Source: Ignavibacteriota bacterium
GTDB taxonomy: Bacteria > Bacteroidota > Ignavibacteria > Palsa-1295
Length of the DNA stretch: 42,402 nucleotides
Direction: 5' to 3'
Assembly (NCBI GenBank): GCA_003151825.1
Contig: PLYO01000050.1
Location: forward strand, 3,817 to 46,218
Shown: one piece after another, positions 6,998 to 14,773 of the stretch
Position numbering within the stretch: position 1 is the stretch's first letter
Layout: every line of letters begins with the position of its first letter
Translations under genes and position numbers: made by a program
Notes under the pieces: generated by a model
Seen by the model: only the letters and a program-made list of their open reading frames with translations
The model's database searches: none
What the model was told of the DNA's origin: nothing

Positions 6998-7079
6998 GCG
7001 GGAGTGGCGAAATTGGCAGACGCACTACTTTGAGGTGGTAGCGCCGCAAGGCGTGGGGGTTCAAGTCCCCCCTCCCGCA
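6998..7079 (+). tRNA. tRNA-Leu (anticodon GAG)
   Basis: A complete class II cloverleaf can be drawn. The acceptor GCGGGAG (6998-7004) pairs with CTCCCGC (7072-7078), with discriminator A at 7079. The D arm is GCGAAATTGGCAGACGC. The anticodon stem CTACT/GGTAG encloses TTGAGGT, with anticodon GAG at 7032-7034. A long variable arm GCCGCAAGGCG precedes the T arm GGGGG-TTCAAGT-CCCCC. It reads Leu codons CUC/CUU. The CCA end is not encoded. Confidence 0.96.
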
Positions 7080-7127
7080 CACAAGGTGAACCTGGATTAC
7101 GCAGATTTAGGCAGATTACGCGGATGG

Positions 7128-7928
7128 ATGTTAGGATTTTCCAAAATCCTGATTCTTCGCATCTTTCCAGGAATTTTTCTGTTGTTTTTCATTCCTTCTA
7201 TTGCACGCGATGCTTCTTCTTCTTCTCACGCGAAGCTCGATGTTATCGTGCTCGATGCCGGACATGGCGGGAAGGATTCCGGCGCCATCGGACTGGGTGG
7301 GTATATGGAAAAGCAGGCGGCGCTCGCTATCGTGCTCAAACTTGGGAAGCTGATCGAGAAAGAAATTCCCGGCGTGAAGGTAATTTATACTCGCCACGAC
7401 GATCATTTCGTGGAACTTTATCGCCGCGGCGCAATTGCCAACGAGGCGCACGGCAAGCTTTTTATCAGTGTCCATTGCAATTCCACGCCGCAAAAGCCTT
7501 CCCACGCTTCGGGATTTACGACCTATTTTCTCCGCCCGGGAAAAACGGAGGCAGCTATTCATGTTGCTGCGCGAGAGAATGCGGTCGTCAAGTATGAAAC
7601 GAGCCATCACAAGTATGAGGATCTTTCAGATGTCGATTATATTCTCACTTCGATGTCGCGGAATCAGGATGTGAAATTCAGCGAGAAATTTGCCTCGCTC
7701 GTTCAGCAGGAGCTTGGGAAGAAGCTTCATATTCCGGATAATGGCGTTTCCCAAGCCGGGTTTTACGTGCTTATTGGCGCTTCGATGCCGAACGTGCTGA
7801 TCGAGACTGGTTTCATCAGCAATCCTAAAGAAGAAGCCTTGCTCAAAAGCGATGCCGGTGAGTCGAATTACGCGCGCGGCATCCTGGAAGCAATTAAAAA
7901 GTACAAAGCGATTTACGAGCGGTCCTAA
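7128..7928 (+). CDS. N-acetylmuramoyl-L-alanine amidase (Amidase_3 / AmiC type)
   Basis: Zinc amidase that cleaves the amide between MurNAc and the stem peptide during cell-wall remodelling (periplasm). From ATG 7128 there are 266 residues. The open frame extends upstream through the tRNA, which rules out the longer start. An N-terminal hydrophobic segment (ILILRIFPGIFLLFFIPSIA) acts as a signal. The zinc and catalytic residues are visible: His in VLDAGHGGKDSGAIG, Glu in the following helix region, His in FISVHCNS, and Glu in NVLIETGFISNPKEE. Its stop overlaps the convergent waaA stop by 3 bases. Confidence 0.93.
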   Translation: MLGFSKILILRIFPGIFLLFFIPSIARDASSSSHAKLDVIVLDAGHGGKDSGAIGLGGYMEKQAALAIVLKLGKLIEKEIPGVKVIYTRHDDHFVELYRRGAIANEAHGKLFISVHCNSTPQKPSHASGFTTYFLRPGKTEAAIHVAARENAVVKYETSHHKYEDLSDVDYILTSMSRNQDVKFSEKFASLVQQELGKKLHIPDNGVSQAGFYVLIGASMPNVLIETGFISNPKEEALLKSDAGESNYARGILEAIKKYKAIYERS

Positions 7929-9232
7929 CCACCCACTGCACTCTCCTTCTTTAGGAGGGGAATTATTTCCTGCATAATCCCCTCCGTTGCCCCGAGATTT
8001 TCCTGAACGAATCGCGACGCCTGTTCGCCCGCCGATTGGCGAAGTCCCTCCGACTGCGCGAGCCGCCAAAAAACGAAATCGAATTCCCGCTTCGTCGATA
8101 CTCCAAATGCGGAAAGACAATCAATCAATTGCTGGACTTCCCGTGATTTTTCATGCTTCGGTCCAACAATGGCCGGAATTCCCCACACGGCCGCTTCCAA
8201 AATATTGTGCAAACCCGCGCCAAAACCGCCGCCAATCATCGCAACGTCGGCATAGCGATAGAGTCCGAATAATTTGCCGATGGAATCGACGACAATGATT
8301 GGTTCCCCATCCCACGCTTCGACTGCCGAGAAACGAATCGTCTTTCCGGCGAAATGAACCAACAGCTTTCGAACACGCTCCTCGCTTGGTTCATGCGGCG
8401 CAATGATCGTCAGGATATTATCGTTGCGCTCGATACTTTTTTTAAGAGTATCTAGATAAATGGCCTCGTCACTTTCCCAGGAACTGCCAACGATAAAAAC
8501 GAGCGTCCCTCGCTCGGCAATGCTCGCTCGAATAGGTTCCGGCAATTGATGCTCGCCATTTCGCTCCAGATCGACGCGCCTTGCAAGCACCTGATCGAAA
8601 CGCGTATCTCCGGCAACGATAACATTTCCGGCATCGACGCCATACGCTTCAAACCGGCTTTTATCTTCGCCAGAGATGACGAGGATTTTGGAAAGGCTAC
8701 GAAAAACGTTCCTGTATAAGTTCCGAACCATGGGCAGCATCCGCCGTGAATTTTCGGAAGCCGTTGCCGCAAAAAGAATAGACGGTACATTCCTTCGCTT
8801 CAATTCGCTCGCCATATTCGGCCAAACGTCATAGCGCGCAAAAAGCGCAAGGTCGGGCTTCACAATATCGAGAAATTGTGAAACACGGCTTCGGACATCG
8901 AGCGGAGCATACGAGATTAAATCCGCGCCAGCGTATTTCCCGACTGCATTTTCGTACCCACTCGGTGAAAAAAACGTCAGATGAATATGCGCGGCGGGAT
9001 GGCGCTCTTTAATTGCCGCGATGACCGGCTTCGCCTGTTCGAGTTCCCCAAAGGATGCGACGTGAATCAGAATGCGCGGGCCATGAGTGTTCGTGTCTTT
9101 GTAATGTTCGCGAGTGCTTTTGATAAGCGTTTTTCTTCCGTCAAGCGCGCGCCGAAGCTTAGGATTGAAATACGATGCGACTCGAACGCCCGGAAGCAAG
9201 ATCGAAAGCAGCAGGTTGTATAATGCAAGCAT
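7925..9232 (-). CDS. waaA: 3-deoxy-D-manno-octulosonic acid (Kdo) transferase
   Basis: Transfers Kdo from CMP-Kdo to lipid A precursor at the inner membrane, which implies a Gram-negative envelope with LPS. The 435 residues match the family. A membrane-anchoring N-terminus (LYNLLLSILLPGVRVASYF) is followed by HVASFGELEQAKPVI (general-base Glu motif), the Rossmann half with ARYDVWPNMASELKRR, and a C-terminal glycosyltransferase B domain with GGGFGAGLHNILEAAVWG, where the sugar nucleotide binds. The C-terminal coding bases (7943-7962) incorporate a short CTCCT/AGGAG stem that resembles other short stems in the window. Confidence 0.95.
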   Translation of the reverse strand: MLALYNLLLSILLPGVRVASYFNPKLRRALDGRKTLIKSTREHYKDTNTHGPRILIHVASFGELEQAKPVIAAIKERHPAAHIHLTFFSPSGYENAVGKYAGADLISYAPLDVRSRVSQFLDIVKPDLALFARYDVWPNMASELKRRNVPSILFAATASENSRRMLPMVRNLYRNVFRSLSKILVISGEDKSRFEAYGVDAGNVIVAGDTRFDQVLARRVDLERNGEHQLPEPIRASIAERGTLVFIVGSSWESDEAIYLDTLKKSIERNDNILTIIAPHEPSEERVRKLLVHFAGKTIRFSAVEAWDGEPIIVVDSIGKLFGLYRYADVAMIGGGFGAGLHNILEAAVWGIPAIVGPKHEKSREVQQLIDCLSAFGVSTKREFDFVFWRLAQSEGLRQSAGEQASRFVQENLGATEGIMQEIIPLLKKESAVGG

Positions 9233-9267
9233 TGCAAGACGAAAATGAACGATGAAATGCTCAAGCT

Positions 9268-9298
<31 letters not shown>

Positions 9299-10177
9299 TC
9301 ACACATGCCGCTCCGCGTGATAGGAACTCCGCACCAGCGGCCCGGCTTCGACGATGCGAAAACCCAGTTCGATTCCAATATCGTGCAGTTCCCGGAATTC
9401 ATCCGGATGCACGTAGCGATGCACCGGCAAATGGTCTTTCGTGGGCTGGAGGTATTGGCCGAGCGTGAGAATATCGACATGGAGGGTCGAAAGATCGCGC
9501 ATCACGCGAAGCAACTCTTCGCGCGGCTCGCCGAGACCAAGCATAATTCCGGTTTTCGTATTGAATCCCGCTTCTTTCGAGCGGCGAAGAACGCGCAAAG
9601 ACCACTCATACTTCGCCTGCGGGCGAACGGTGCGATACAAGCTCGGAACGGTCTCCGTATTATGATTTAAAATATCGGGCTTCGCATCCAAAATGCGGTC
9701 GAGCGATTCATCTTTACCCTTAAAATCGGGAATTAATACTTCAATCGTCGTATTCGGATTTTGTCGACGCACTTCACGGATGGTCTCGGCAAAAATCGTC
9801 GAGCCGCCGTCTTTCAGTTCATCGCGGTTCACGCTGGTGATGACGGCGTGCTTCACTCCCATATCACGAATGGCTTCCGCAACGTGCATCGGCTCATCCA
9901 AATCGAGTGTTGCAGGCCGGCCTGTTTTTACCGCGCAAAATCCGCAGGAGCGGGTGCAGGTATCTCCTAAGATCATAAAGGTCGCGGTACCGGCGTTCCA
10001 GCATTCGGCCATATTCGGGCAGCGCGCTTCTTCGCAGACGGTGTGCAGGCTCTTGCTCCGCATGAGCTGCTTCAGGTGATGAAACGTCTCGCCCGTCGGG
10101 ATTTTCACCTTCAGCCACTCGGGCCGTGGCTCACGCGTGGCGCGAAGAGGTTCGGTTATGGGGAGTTCCAAAAGCAT
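9299..10177 (-). CDS. lipA: Lipoyl synthase (radical SAM)
   Basis: Inserts two sulphurs into protein-bound octanoyl groups, producing lipoyl cofactor for 2-oxo acid dehydrogenases and the glycine cleavage system. It has 292 residues. The two [4Fe-4S] sites are complete: C48, C53 and C59 ([12 protein letters not shown], auxiliary cluster) and C74, C78 and C81 (CTRSCGFC, radical SAM). The conserved C-terminal Ser is in VRSSYHAE. No lipB is visible nearby, so octanoyl supply comes from elsewhere. Upstream, a ~90-bp divergent spacer separates it from the lipoprotein gene at 10270. Confidence 0.97.
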   Translation of the reverse strand: MLLELPITEPLRATREPRPEWLKVKIPTGETFHHLKQLMRSKSLHTVCEEARCPNMAECWNAGTATFMILGDTCTRSCGFCAVKTGRPATLDLDEPMHVAEAIRDMGVKHAVITSVNRDELKDGGSTIFAETIREVRRQNPNTTIEVLIPDFKGKDESLDRILDAKPDILNHNTETVPSLYRTVRPQAKYEWSLRVLRRSKEAGFNTKTGIMLGLGEPREELLRVMRDLSTLHVDILTLGQYLQPTKDHLPVHRYVHPDEFRELHDIGIELGFRIVEAGPLVRSSYHAERHV

Positions 10178-10269
10178 TCTGGATGCTTAAACAGATGGAA
10201 GGGGAATTCCATCCCTCTTATTATTTCTTAGGGCATTCTCACCCGTATATTAGCGTTCACTATCAAGCA

Positions 10270-10740
10270 ATGAGCACAAACCGAAAGCTAATTTTGGAAT
10301 CAGCATCTCTATTTGCTCGGTCTGATCGGAAATGGTTAATATCACCGTTTCTCAAATTCATCTTATTGTCTGTTTTTTGCATTATCTTTTTCATTTCGTG
10401 TGAAGAGTATCTTGACCCTTTACCCATAGCGGTGGTGGCAACACCAAAGTCGATTGATTTCGGACAGCTTGGGCTTGGTAGCTGCAAAGATACAACGGTG
10501 GATTTCACGAATCTTACAAACTCTACCGACACGCTTCGAGCTGAATTGAGCGGCACCGCTTTTTCTTTTACGGATACAAGCCGATTAGATAATCCGCTTA
10601 AAGCAGGTTACGCCGTGTCGATTGGGCTCAGATTTTGTCCGACGGTCGCTGGAAGCCTTCGTGATACTCTGAACATCTTCATACTAGGCTCATCCCATCC
10701 TCTTGCCTCTGTGCCACTTGTTGGGATTGGCGTTCAGTGA
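10270..10740 (+). CDS. Lipoprotein with an ASH-like (ASPM/SPD-2/Hydin) Ig-fold domain
   Basis: A 156-residue protein from ATG 10270. An upstream in-frame start would overlap lipA. A hydrophobic segment at ~25-47 (LKFILLSVFCIIFFISC) ends in a lipobox-like Cys followed by EEYLDPLP, which predicts lipid anchoring. The rest, 'ATPKSIDFGQLGLGSCKDTTVDFTN...', is typical of the ASH/choice-of-anchor-D beta-sandwich: 'p..l.FG....g......v...N....tl'. It probably faces the periplasm or surface. The N-terminus before the hydrophobic segment is unusually long for a lipoprotein (~30 residues), so the true start may be further in. Confidence 0.7.
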   Translation: MSTNRKLILESASLFARSDRKWLISPFLKFILLSVFCIIFFISCEEYLDPLPIAVVATPKSIDFGQLGLGSCKDTTVDFTNLTNSTDTLRAELSGTAFSFTDTSRLDNPLKAGYAVSIGLRFCPTVAGSLRDTLNIFILGSSHPLASVPLVGIGVQ

Positions 10741-10770
10741 GGGCTCTAAATTCTTCTCGCTCTATCCCTT

Positions 10771-10792
10771 CTCCTCATCGAAGCACGAGGAG
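10771..10792. terminator. Possible bidirectional terminator between convergent genes
   Basis: CTCCTC (10771-10776) pairs with GAGGAG (10787-10792) across a 10-base loop, between the convergent lipoprotein gene and the OmpA-family gene. There is no clear T run, so this is a weak call. Confidence 0.35.
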
Positions 10793-10836
10793 ATGGAGCG
10801 GTCTTCGTGCGTGCGTTTAATGCGAGCGTGAGTTCC

Positions 10837-12924
10837 CTACTGTTTCACAATCGTAAACTCGACACGGCGGTTTTGCTGGCGATGGGTTTCGGTATCGTTC
10901 GCGGCGATGGGTTTCGTTTCGCCGAAACCTTTCACGCGCAGCCGCTTGCCATCGATGCCCTTACTAACGAGAAACGCCTGAACCGCAGCCGCGCGCTCGG
11001 CGGACAATTCGACATTAGAAGCCGGACTGCCTACGTTATCCGTATGTCCGCCAATCAGAATTTCCATGTTGGGATTATCCTTCAGCATGGTGACAACGCG
11101 ATCCAGTTCGGTAAACGATTCGGGCCGAAGCCCCGCCTTCGCCGTTTCGAAGAAAATATTATTCAGCCGGACAATTTCACCTTGCTCGAGCGGAACGAGC
11201 GTTAAGTCGCGCTCTAACTCCTGATATTCTTCCGCTTTGGTCAGGTCGAGATTTTGGCTGACGGGAACATAGTTCGGAGCTTCCGCGCGGTAGCCATAAT
11301 TCTCGCCGGCGGGCAAGGTAATCTTGTAGGCTCCCGTTCCGGGACTCGTCCGCGCGCTGCCAATTTCCTTCCCGGTTTCCAAATTCTCGTATTTAATTTC
11401 GGCCATGACCGGCTTGCCCGTCTTGGCATCGAGCACGTTGCCGCTCACGAGAATAACCGGCCTCGGACGCAGGGATTCCGGAAGCTTCACGCGAAAAATA
11501 TCGCTCTGGCCGAAAGAATTTTCCGTCGACACGAAGTATGCATATTCGCCGGAGGCCGGGACGGTATAATACGCATCGAATCCCGGCGTATTGAGCTGCG
11601 GCCCAAGGTTTTCCGGTTCGCTCCATCGCTGCCATGTAGAATCGAGCCTTCGCGTGAAGAACATGTCCATCGAGCCATAACCCGCAAAACCATCCGAAGC
11701 AAAATAGAGCGTCTTGCCATCGGAGGCGAGAAACGGCGTTGCTTCATCGGCGGCGGAGTTTACATCGGGGCCGAGGCTTTTGGGAGCCGACCATGTTCCG
11801 TCCGGTTGAAGAAAGCTGACATATAAATCCTTGCCTCCATAGGAATCTTTTCTGTCTAAACTTAAAACGATCGTTCGGCCATCGTTCGAAAGACAAAATT
11901 CGACGAAGGTGGGCATTCCCGTGACGCCTTCGGAATAATAATCCTTCACGACGGCGCGCGCGGGGTAGCTCCATCCATCGGCGGTTCGATGCGTAAGCCA
12001 AAGTCCAAACTCGCCGGGGTCATCCCCGCTTGGTGCATACCGGCCACCCAGCAGCAGCGTATTGCCATCTGGCGTCACACTTGAGACAAACGAGCCATAG
12101 CCATTATTGAGCAACGGCCCGATATTTTGGAGCGGCCTCCAGTTCCCACTCGAGTCCTCGGTGGAATACCAGATATTGTCAATATTATTAGTATCGACTC
12201 TCGCGCCCAGTTTCCGGTAATTTTGCGGATGGTTCTTGCGATCGACGTATAGCGTCTTGCCATCGGGCGAAATCACGGGCAGCACTTCATCATAGAGCGA
12301 GTTAATATTAGGCCCCAAGTTTTCGCGCGGGCCGACACGAACGTTAGAGGCGACGTTGATATCAGCGGTTACCTTTTCGTCTGGCGAGTCGGAAATGGCA
12401 ATGGCGTCGATTTCATTTTGTCCATCCAAAAGACCCGGCTGCACTACGATTTCGACGGCATCGACCAAGTATCGCGTGCGAGGCGCGAATCGATAGTGGA
12501 AAACAGTCGCGTTGATACTATCGAGATGCGGATGATAGACCACGGAATCTCGCCGGCGATCCTGATCGTCAAAAAGAATAATTTTTTCGATGGCTCCCGG
12601 ATAAATATTTTCGGCAATGGCCACTTGCTGGATTTTCATAGCGCGGTCAAAGCCGACTTTAATCCATTCTTCCGTTGGCCCCTCGTTCGGCCCAGTGAGC
12701 GGCACCCACGCGCAGGGGCTATCCCCGGTTGCGGGACATTTATTTGGCTTGCCCAACACCTGCTTGGCGGCATGCCCTTCTCGCTCTGAAGAAAATCCCA
12801 GCACTTGATTCGCCCACTCGACATGCTGCGCGTAAAGTGAAGTGGAAACGAGGCACGAGAGCACAAAGCCGGAGAGGAAACGTCCGGCCAAGTGTAATTC
12901 GCGTGTATGAAAAAACATGAACAA
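10837..12924 (-). CDS. PD40 beta-propeller / OmpA-domain envelope protein
   Basis: A 695-residue exported protein. A signal peptide ends near SLYAQ. Residues ~30-190 are a discoidin-like region (VLGKPNKCPATGDSPCAWVPL...), and ~200-500 contain PD40/WD40-like blades with recurring 'SPDGKTLYV', 'TPDGNTLLLGG', 'SDGKTLYFASDG' motifs and 'slGP.vNs' connectors. Around 505-580 is a carboxypeptidase-regulatory-like fold (VSGNVLDAKTGKPV). The last ~115 residues are an OmpA peptidoglycan-binding domain (NIFFETAKAGLRPES, GGHTDNVGSPASN, VKGFGETKPIAANDTE). This layout resembles PorE of type IX secretion without its TPRs. A role anchoring that machinery is only suggested, supported by the type IX cargo at 34085-36136. 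Confidence 0.85.
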   Translation of the reverse strand: MFMFFHTRELHLAGRFLSGFVLSCLVSTSLYAQHVEWANQVLGFSSEREGHAAKQVLGKPNKCPATGDSPCAWVPLTGPNEGPTEEWIKVGFDRAMKIQQVAIAENIYPGAIEKIILFDDQDRRRDSVVYHPHLDSINATVFHYRFAPRTRYLVDAVEIVVQPGLLDGQNEIDAIAISDSPDEKVTADINVASNVRVGPRENLGPNINSLYDEVLPVISPDGKTLYVDRKNHPQNYRKLGARVDTNNIDNIWYSTEDSSGNWRPLQNIGPLLNNGYGSFVSSVTPDGNTLLLGGRYAPSGDDPGEFGLWLTHRTADGWSYPARAVVKDYYSEGVTGMPTFVEFCLSNDGRTIVLSLDRKDSYGGKDLYVSFLQPDGTWSAPKSLGPDVNSAADEATPFLASDGKTLYFASDGFAGYGSMDMFFTRRLDSTWQRWSEPENLGPQLNTPGFDAYYTVPASGEYAYFVSTENSFGQSDIFRVKLPESLRPRPVILVSGNVLDAKTGKPVMAEIKYENLETGKEIGSARTSPGTGAYKITLPAGENYGYRAEAPNYVPVSQNLDLTKAEEYQELERDLTLVPLEQGEIVRLNNIFFETAKAGLRPESFTELDRVVTMLKDNPNMEILIGGHTDNVGSPASNVELSAERAAAVQAFLVSKGIDGKRLRVKGFGETKPIAANDTETHRQQNRRVEFTIVKQ

Positions 12925-12950
12925 AAAACGAGAGCAGCTATAGGGCTTTA

Positions 12951-13139
12951 TTATGCGAGGTCTTTAAATTCGGCGTCACGAACACTGGTGCGGTCGAGCT
13001 TCGGTGGGGTCGAGGCCACGCGGTCTTTGCGGCGCTCCTGCTCGCGCTCCTGATAGCCACGCTGTAGCGGCGCGGCGATCCGCCGGAACGCGAGATAAAT
13101 AAGGATTGCCGCAAAGAGCAGTTCGAAAAGGCGTACCAT
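12951..13139 (-). CDS. Small single-span membrane protein
   Basis: A 62-residue protein. The N-terminal helix MVRLFELLFAAILIYLAFRRI should span the membrane, followed by a highly charged cytoplasmic tail (REQERRKDR). The layout resembles the DUF4834 type of Bacteroidota proteins, but the match is weak. It sits 26 bp upstream of the OmpA-family gene and 45 bp downstream of the deoxynucleoside kinase, in the same direction as both. Confidence 0.6.
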   Translation of the reverse strand: MVRLFELLFAAILIYLAFRRIAAPLQRGYQEREQERRKDRVASTPPKLDRTSVRDAEFKDLA

Positions 13140-13184
13140 TTTTAGACAACACGCGCCGGATGAAAAACGTCAATGAGCCGGAAA

Positions 13185-13847
13185 TCACGCACCCGACTCG
13201 CCGAAGAACATTGGCACATCTCGGGGCGTGGCAAGATACTCCACCGGCGGCGCGGGGTTGCGGTAAATCGCTTCTAAGATGGGACTCACCATATCGGGAT
13301 ACATTCGAAAATCCATTTGGTCCGTATCGATCACAATCAGCCGCGAAGCGCGATAATGAAAAAAATAATCATTGTACGTTTGCACCACTTCCGATAGATA
13401 CTCACTCGATATTTGCTCCTCGAACGTCCGCCCACGCTCATGAATTGCCTCCATCAATTTCGGAACACTGCCTTGAAGATAAATCACAACATCGGGATCG
13501 GGAATGGCCCTCCCAAGCGTCCGCTCGACTTCATCATAAAGCGAAAGTTCGTCCTCGCCAAGATTGATCGATGCAAACATGCGATCCTTCGCAAAAAGAT
13601 AATCGCTGATGACGTTCTCGTAAAATAAATCGGTCTGCAGAAGCGCCTGTTGCTGGCGAAATCGGGAAAGAAGAAAAAAGAGCTGCGTTTGAAACGCATA
13701 GCGCTTGCGGTCGGCATAAAACTCGGCAAGAAACGGATTTTCCTCGTACTCTTCGAGCAGCAGCTTCGCGCCGATCCGCTCGGCAAGCAGCATGGCCAGC
13801 GTCGTCTTGCCTGCTCCAATGGGGCCTTCGATGGTAATGTAGCTCAA
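13185..13847 (-). CDS. Deoxynucleoside kinase
   Basis: Phosphorylates deoxynucleosides (probably dA/dG or dC) in nucleotide salvage. It has 220 residues, starting with ITIEGPIGAGKTTLA (P-loop, residues 8-15). The conserved FLLSRFRQQQ helix, the 'DR' substrate motif in ENVISDYLFAKDRMFA, and the lid region IHERGRTFEEQIS follow. FolK lies immediately upstream (23 bp gap), an adjacency common in this part of the bacterial tree. Substrate preference cannot be read from the sequence. Confidence 0.9.
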   Translation of the reverse strand: MSYITIEGPIGAGKTTLAMLLAERIGAKLLLEEYEENPFLAEFYADRKRYAFQTQLFFLLSRFRQQQALLQTDLFYENVISDYLFAKDRMFASINLGEDELSLYDEVERTLGRAIPDPDVVIYLQGSVPKLMEAIHERGRTFEEQISSEYLSEVVQTYNDYFFHYRASRLIVIDTDQMDFRMYPDMVSPILEAIYRNPAPPVEYLATPRDVPMFFGESGA

Positions 13848-13870
13848 TGCGTAGTGGAAAGTGGATAGTG

Positions 13871-14386
13871 TTATCGGATCACGGAGTCTGTTTTTCGCAC
13901 GTCAGCAGCTTTAATTTCGTCGCATAGATCCCTCATGGTCCTATGCAGCACCGGATGAAGAAGCTCCGGCGCCAACTCGCGCATCGGAATCAAAACGAAC
14001 GCGCGCTTTGGAATTTCCGGATGCGGGATGGTAAGCTCCGAGCTTTCGATAATGAGATCGCTATAAAAGAGCAAGTCCAGGTCGATCTCGCGTTCGTGCC
14101 ATCGCGGACGTTCCTTTCTTCCAATCGTTTTTTCCAAAGTTTTAAGTTTCTGAGCAAGTTCGAGTGGCCCAAGCGCGGAATGCAGTTCCACGACGGCATT
14201 CAAATAATCGGGTTGTGCCACGCCGCCCACAGGCACGGTTTCATAAACAGAGCTTACGAGCGCAATTTCTCCCAAATTCTTCAGACCGTTCACTGCTAAC
14301 AGGAGATATTCGAGACGCGGTTCGATATTCGAGCCAAGACCGATAAACACCCTCGATAATTCGGCGACTACGCGCTCGTTCAACAT
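13871..14386 (-). CDS. folK: 2-amino-4-hydroxy-6-hydroxymethyldihydropteridine pyrophosphokinase (HPPK)
   Basis: Transfers pyrophosphate from ATP to 6-hydroxymethyl-dihydropterin in folate synthesis. It has 171 residues. Signatures: VFIGLGSNIEPRLEYL at the N-terminus, SSVYETVPVGGVAQPDYLNAVV, and the Mg/ATP motif RWHEREIDLDLLFY, then IPHPEIPKRAFVLIPM. Its start lies 3 bases after the folB stop, so these consecutive pathway enzymes are probably translated together. Confidence 0.96.
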   Translation of the reverse strand: MLNERVVAELSRVFIGLGSNIEPRLEYLLLAVNGLKNLGEIALVSSVYETVPVGGVAQPDYLNAVVELHSALGPLELAQKLKTLEKTIGRKERPRWHEREIDLDLLFYSDLIIESSELTIPHPEIPKRAFVLIPMRELAPELLHPVLHRTMRDLCDEIKAADVRKTDSVIR

Positions 14387-14389
14387 GGT

Positions 14390-14746
14390 TTAGTCCTTTC
14401 GCTTGCGGCATTCGATTTCTACCGTATCTAATACCACCCCCGCCGATGCGCCCGGCTTGCGGACGCGAACGATCACTTCGCGCGCTGGAAACTGCGCAAG
14501 CACATCCGTGGCGATGGTATCGGCCAAAGTTTCGATCAAATGGAATCGCTTCGCCGTGCTGATCGAAACCACTACTTGCTGAACTTTGACATAATCGATG
14601 GTACGTTCAAGTTCATCGATCTTCACCGCTTCTTCGAGCGCAGCTTCTAACTCCACATCGATTTCGAAGCGCGCGCCGTGCTCGCGCTCGTGCGCATGGA
14701 CGCCGTGATAAGCGTAAACCTGGATATTTTTAAGGCGAATCCACAT
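14390..14746 (-). CDS. folB: Dihydroneopterin aldolase
   Basis: Forms 6-hydroxymethyl-dihydropterin from dihydroneopterin, the step before FolK. The 118 residues are full length. Signatures: RLKNIQVYAYHGVHAHEREHG, TIDYVKVQQVV, FHLIETLADTIA with the catalytic Glu region, and the Lys in VRVRKPGAS. It is 27 bp downstream of the ubiD-like gene and 3 bp from folK. Confidence 0.95.
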   Translation of the reverse strand: MWIRLKNIQVYAYHGVHAHEREHGARFEIDVELEAALEEAVKIDELERTIDYVKVQQVVVSISTAKRFHLIETLADTIATDVLAQFPAREVIVRVRKPGASAGVVLDTVEIECRKRKD

Positions 14747-14773
14747 AAATTCTTACAACGTTACGGCTTGCGG

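Noticed and set aside
6945..7127. An extended N-terminus for the amidase
   Set aside because: The extension would be translated through the tRNA-Leu gene. ATG 7128 starts directly before the signal peptide.
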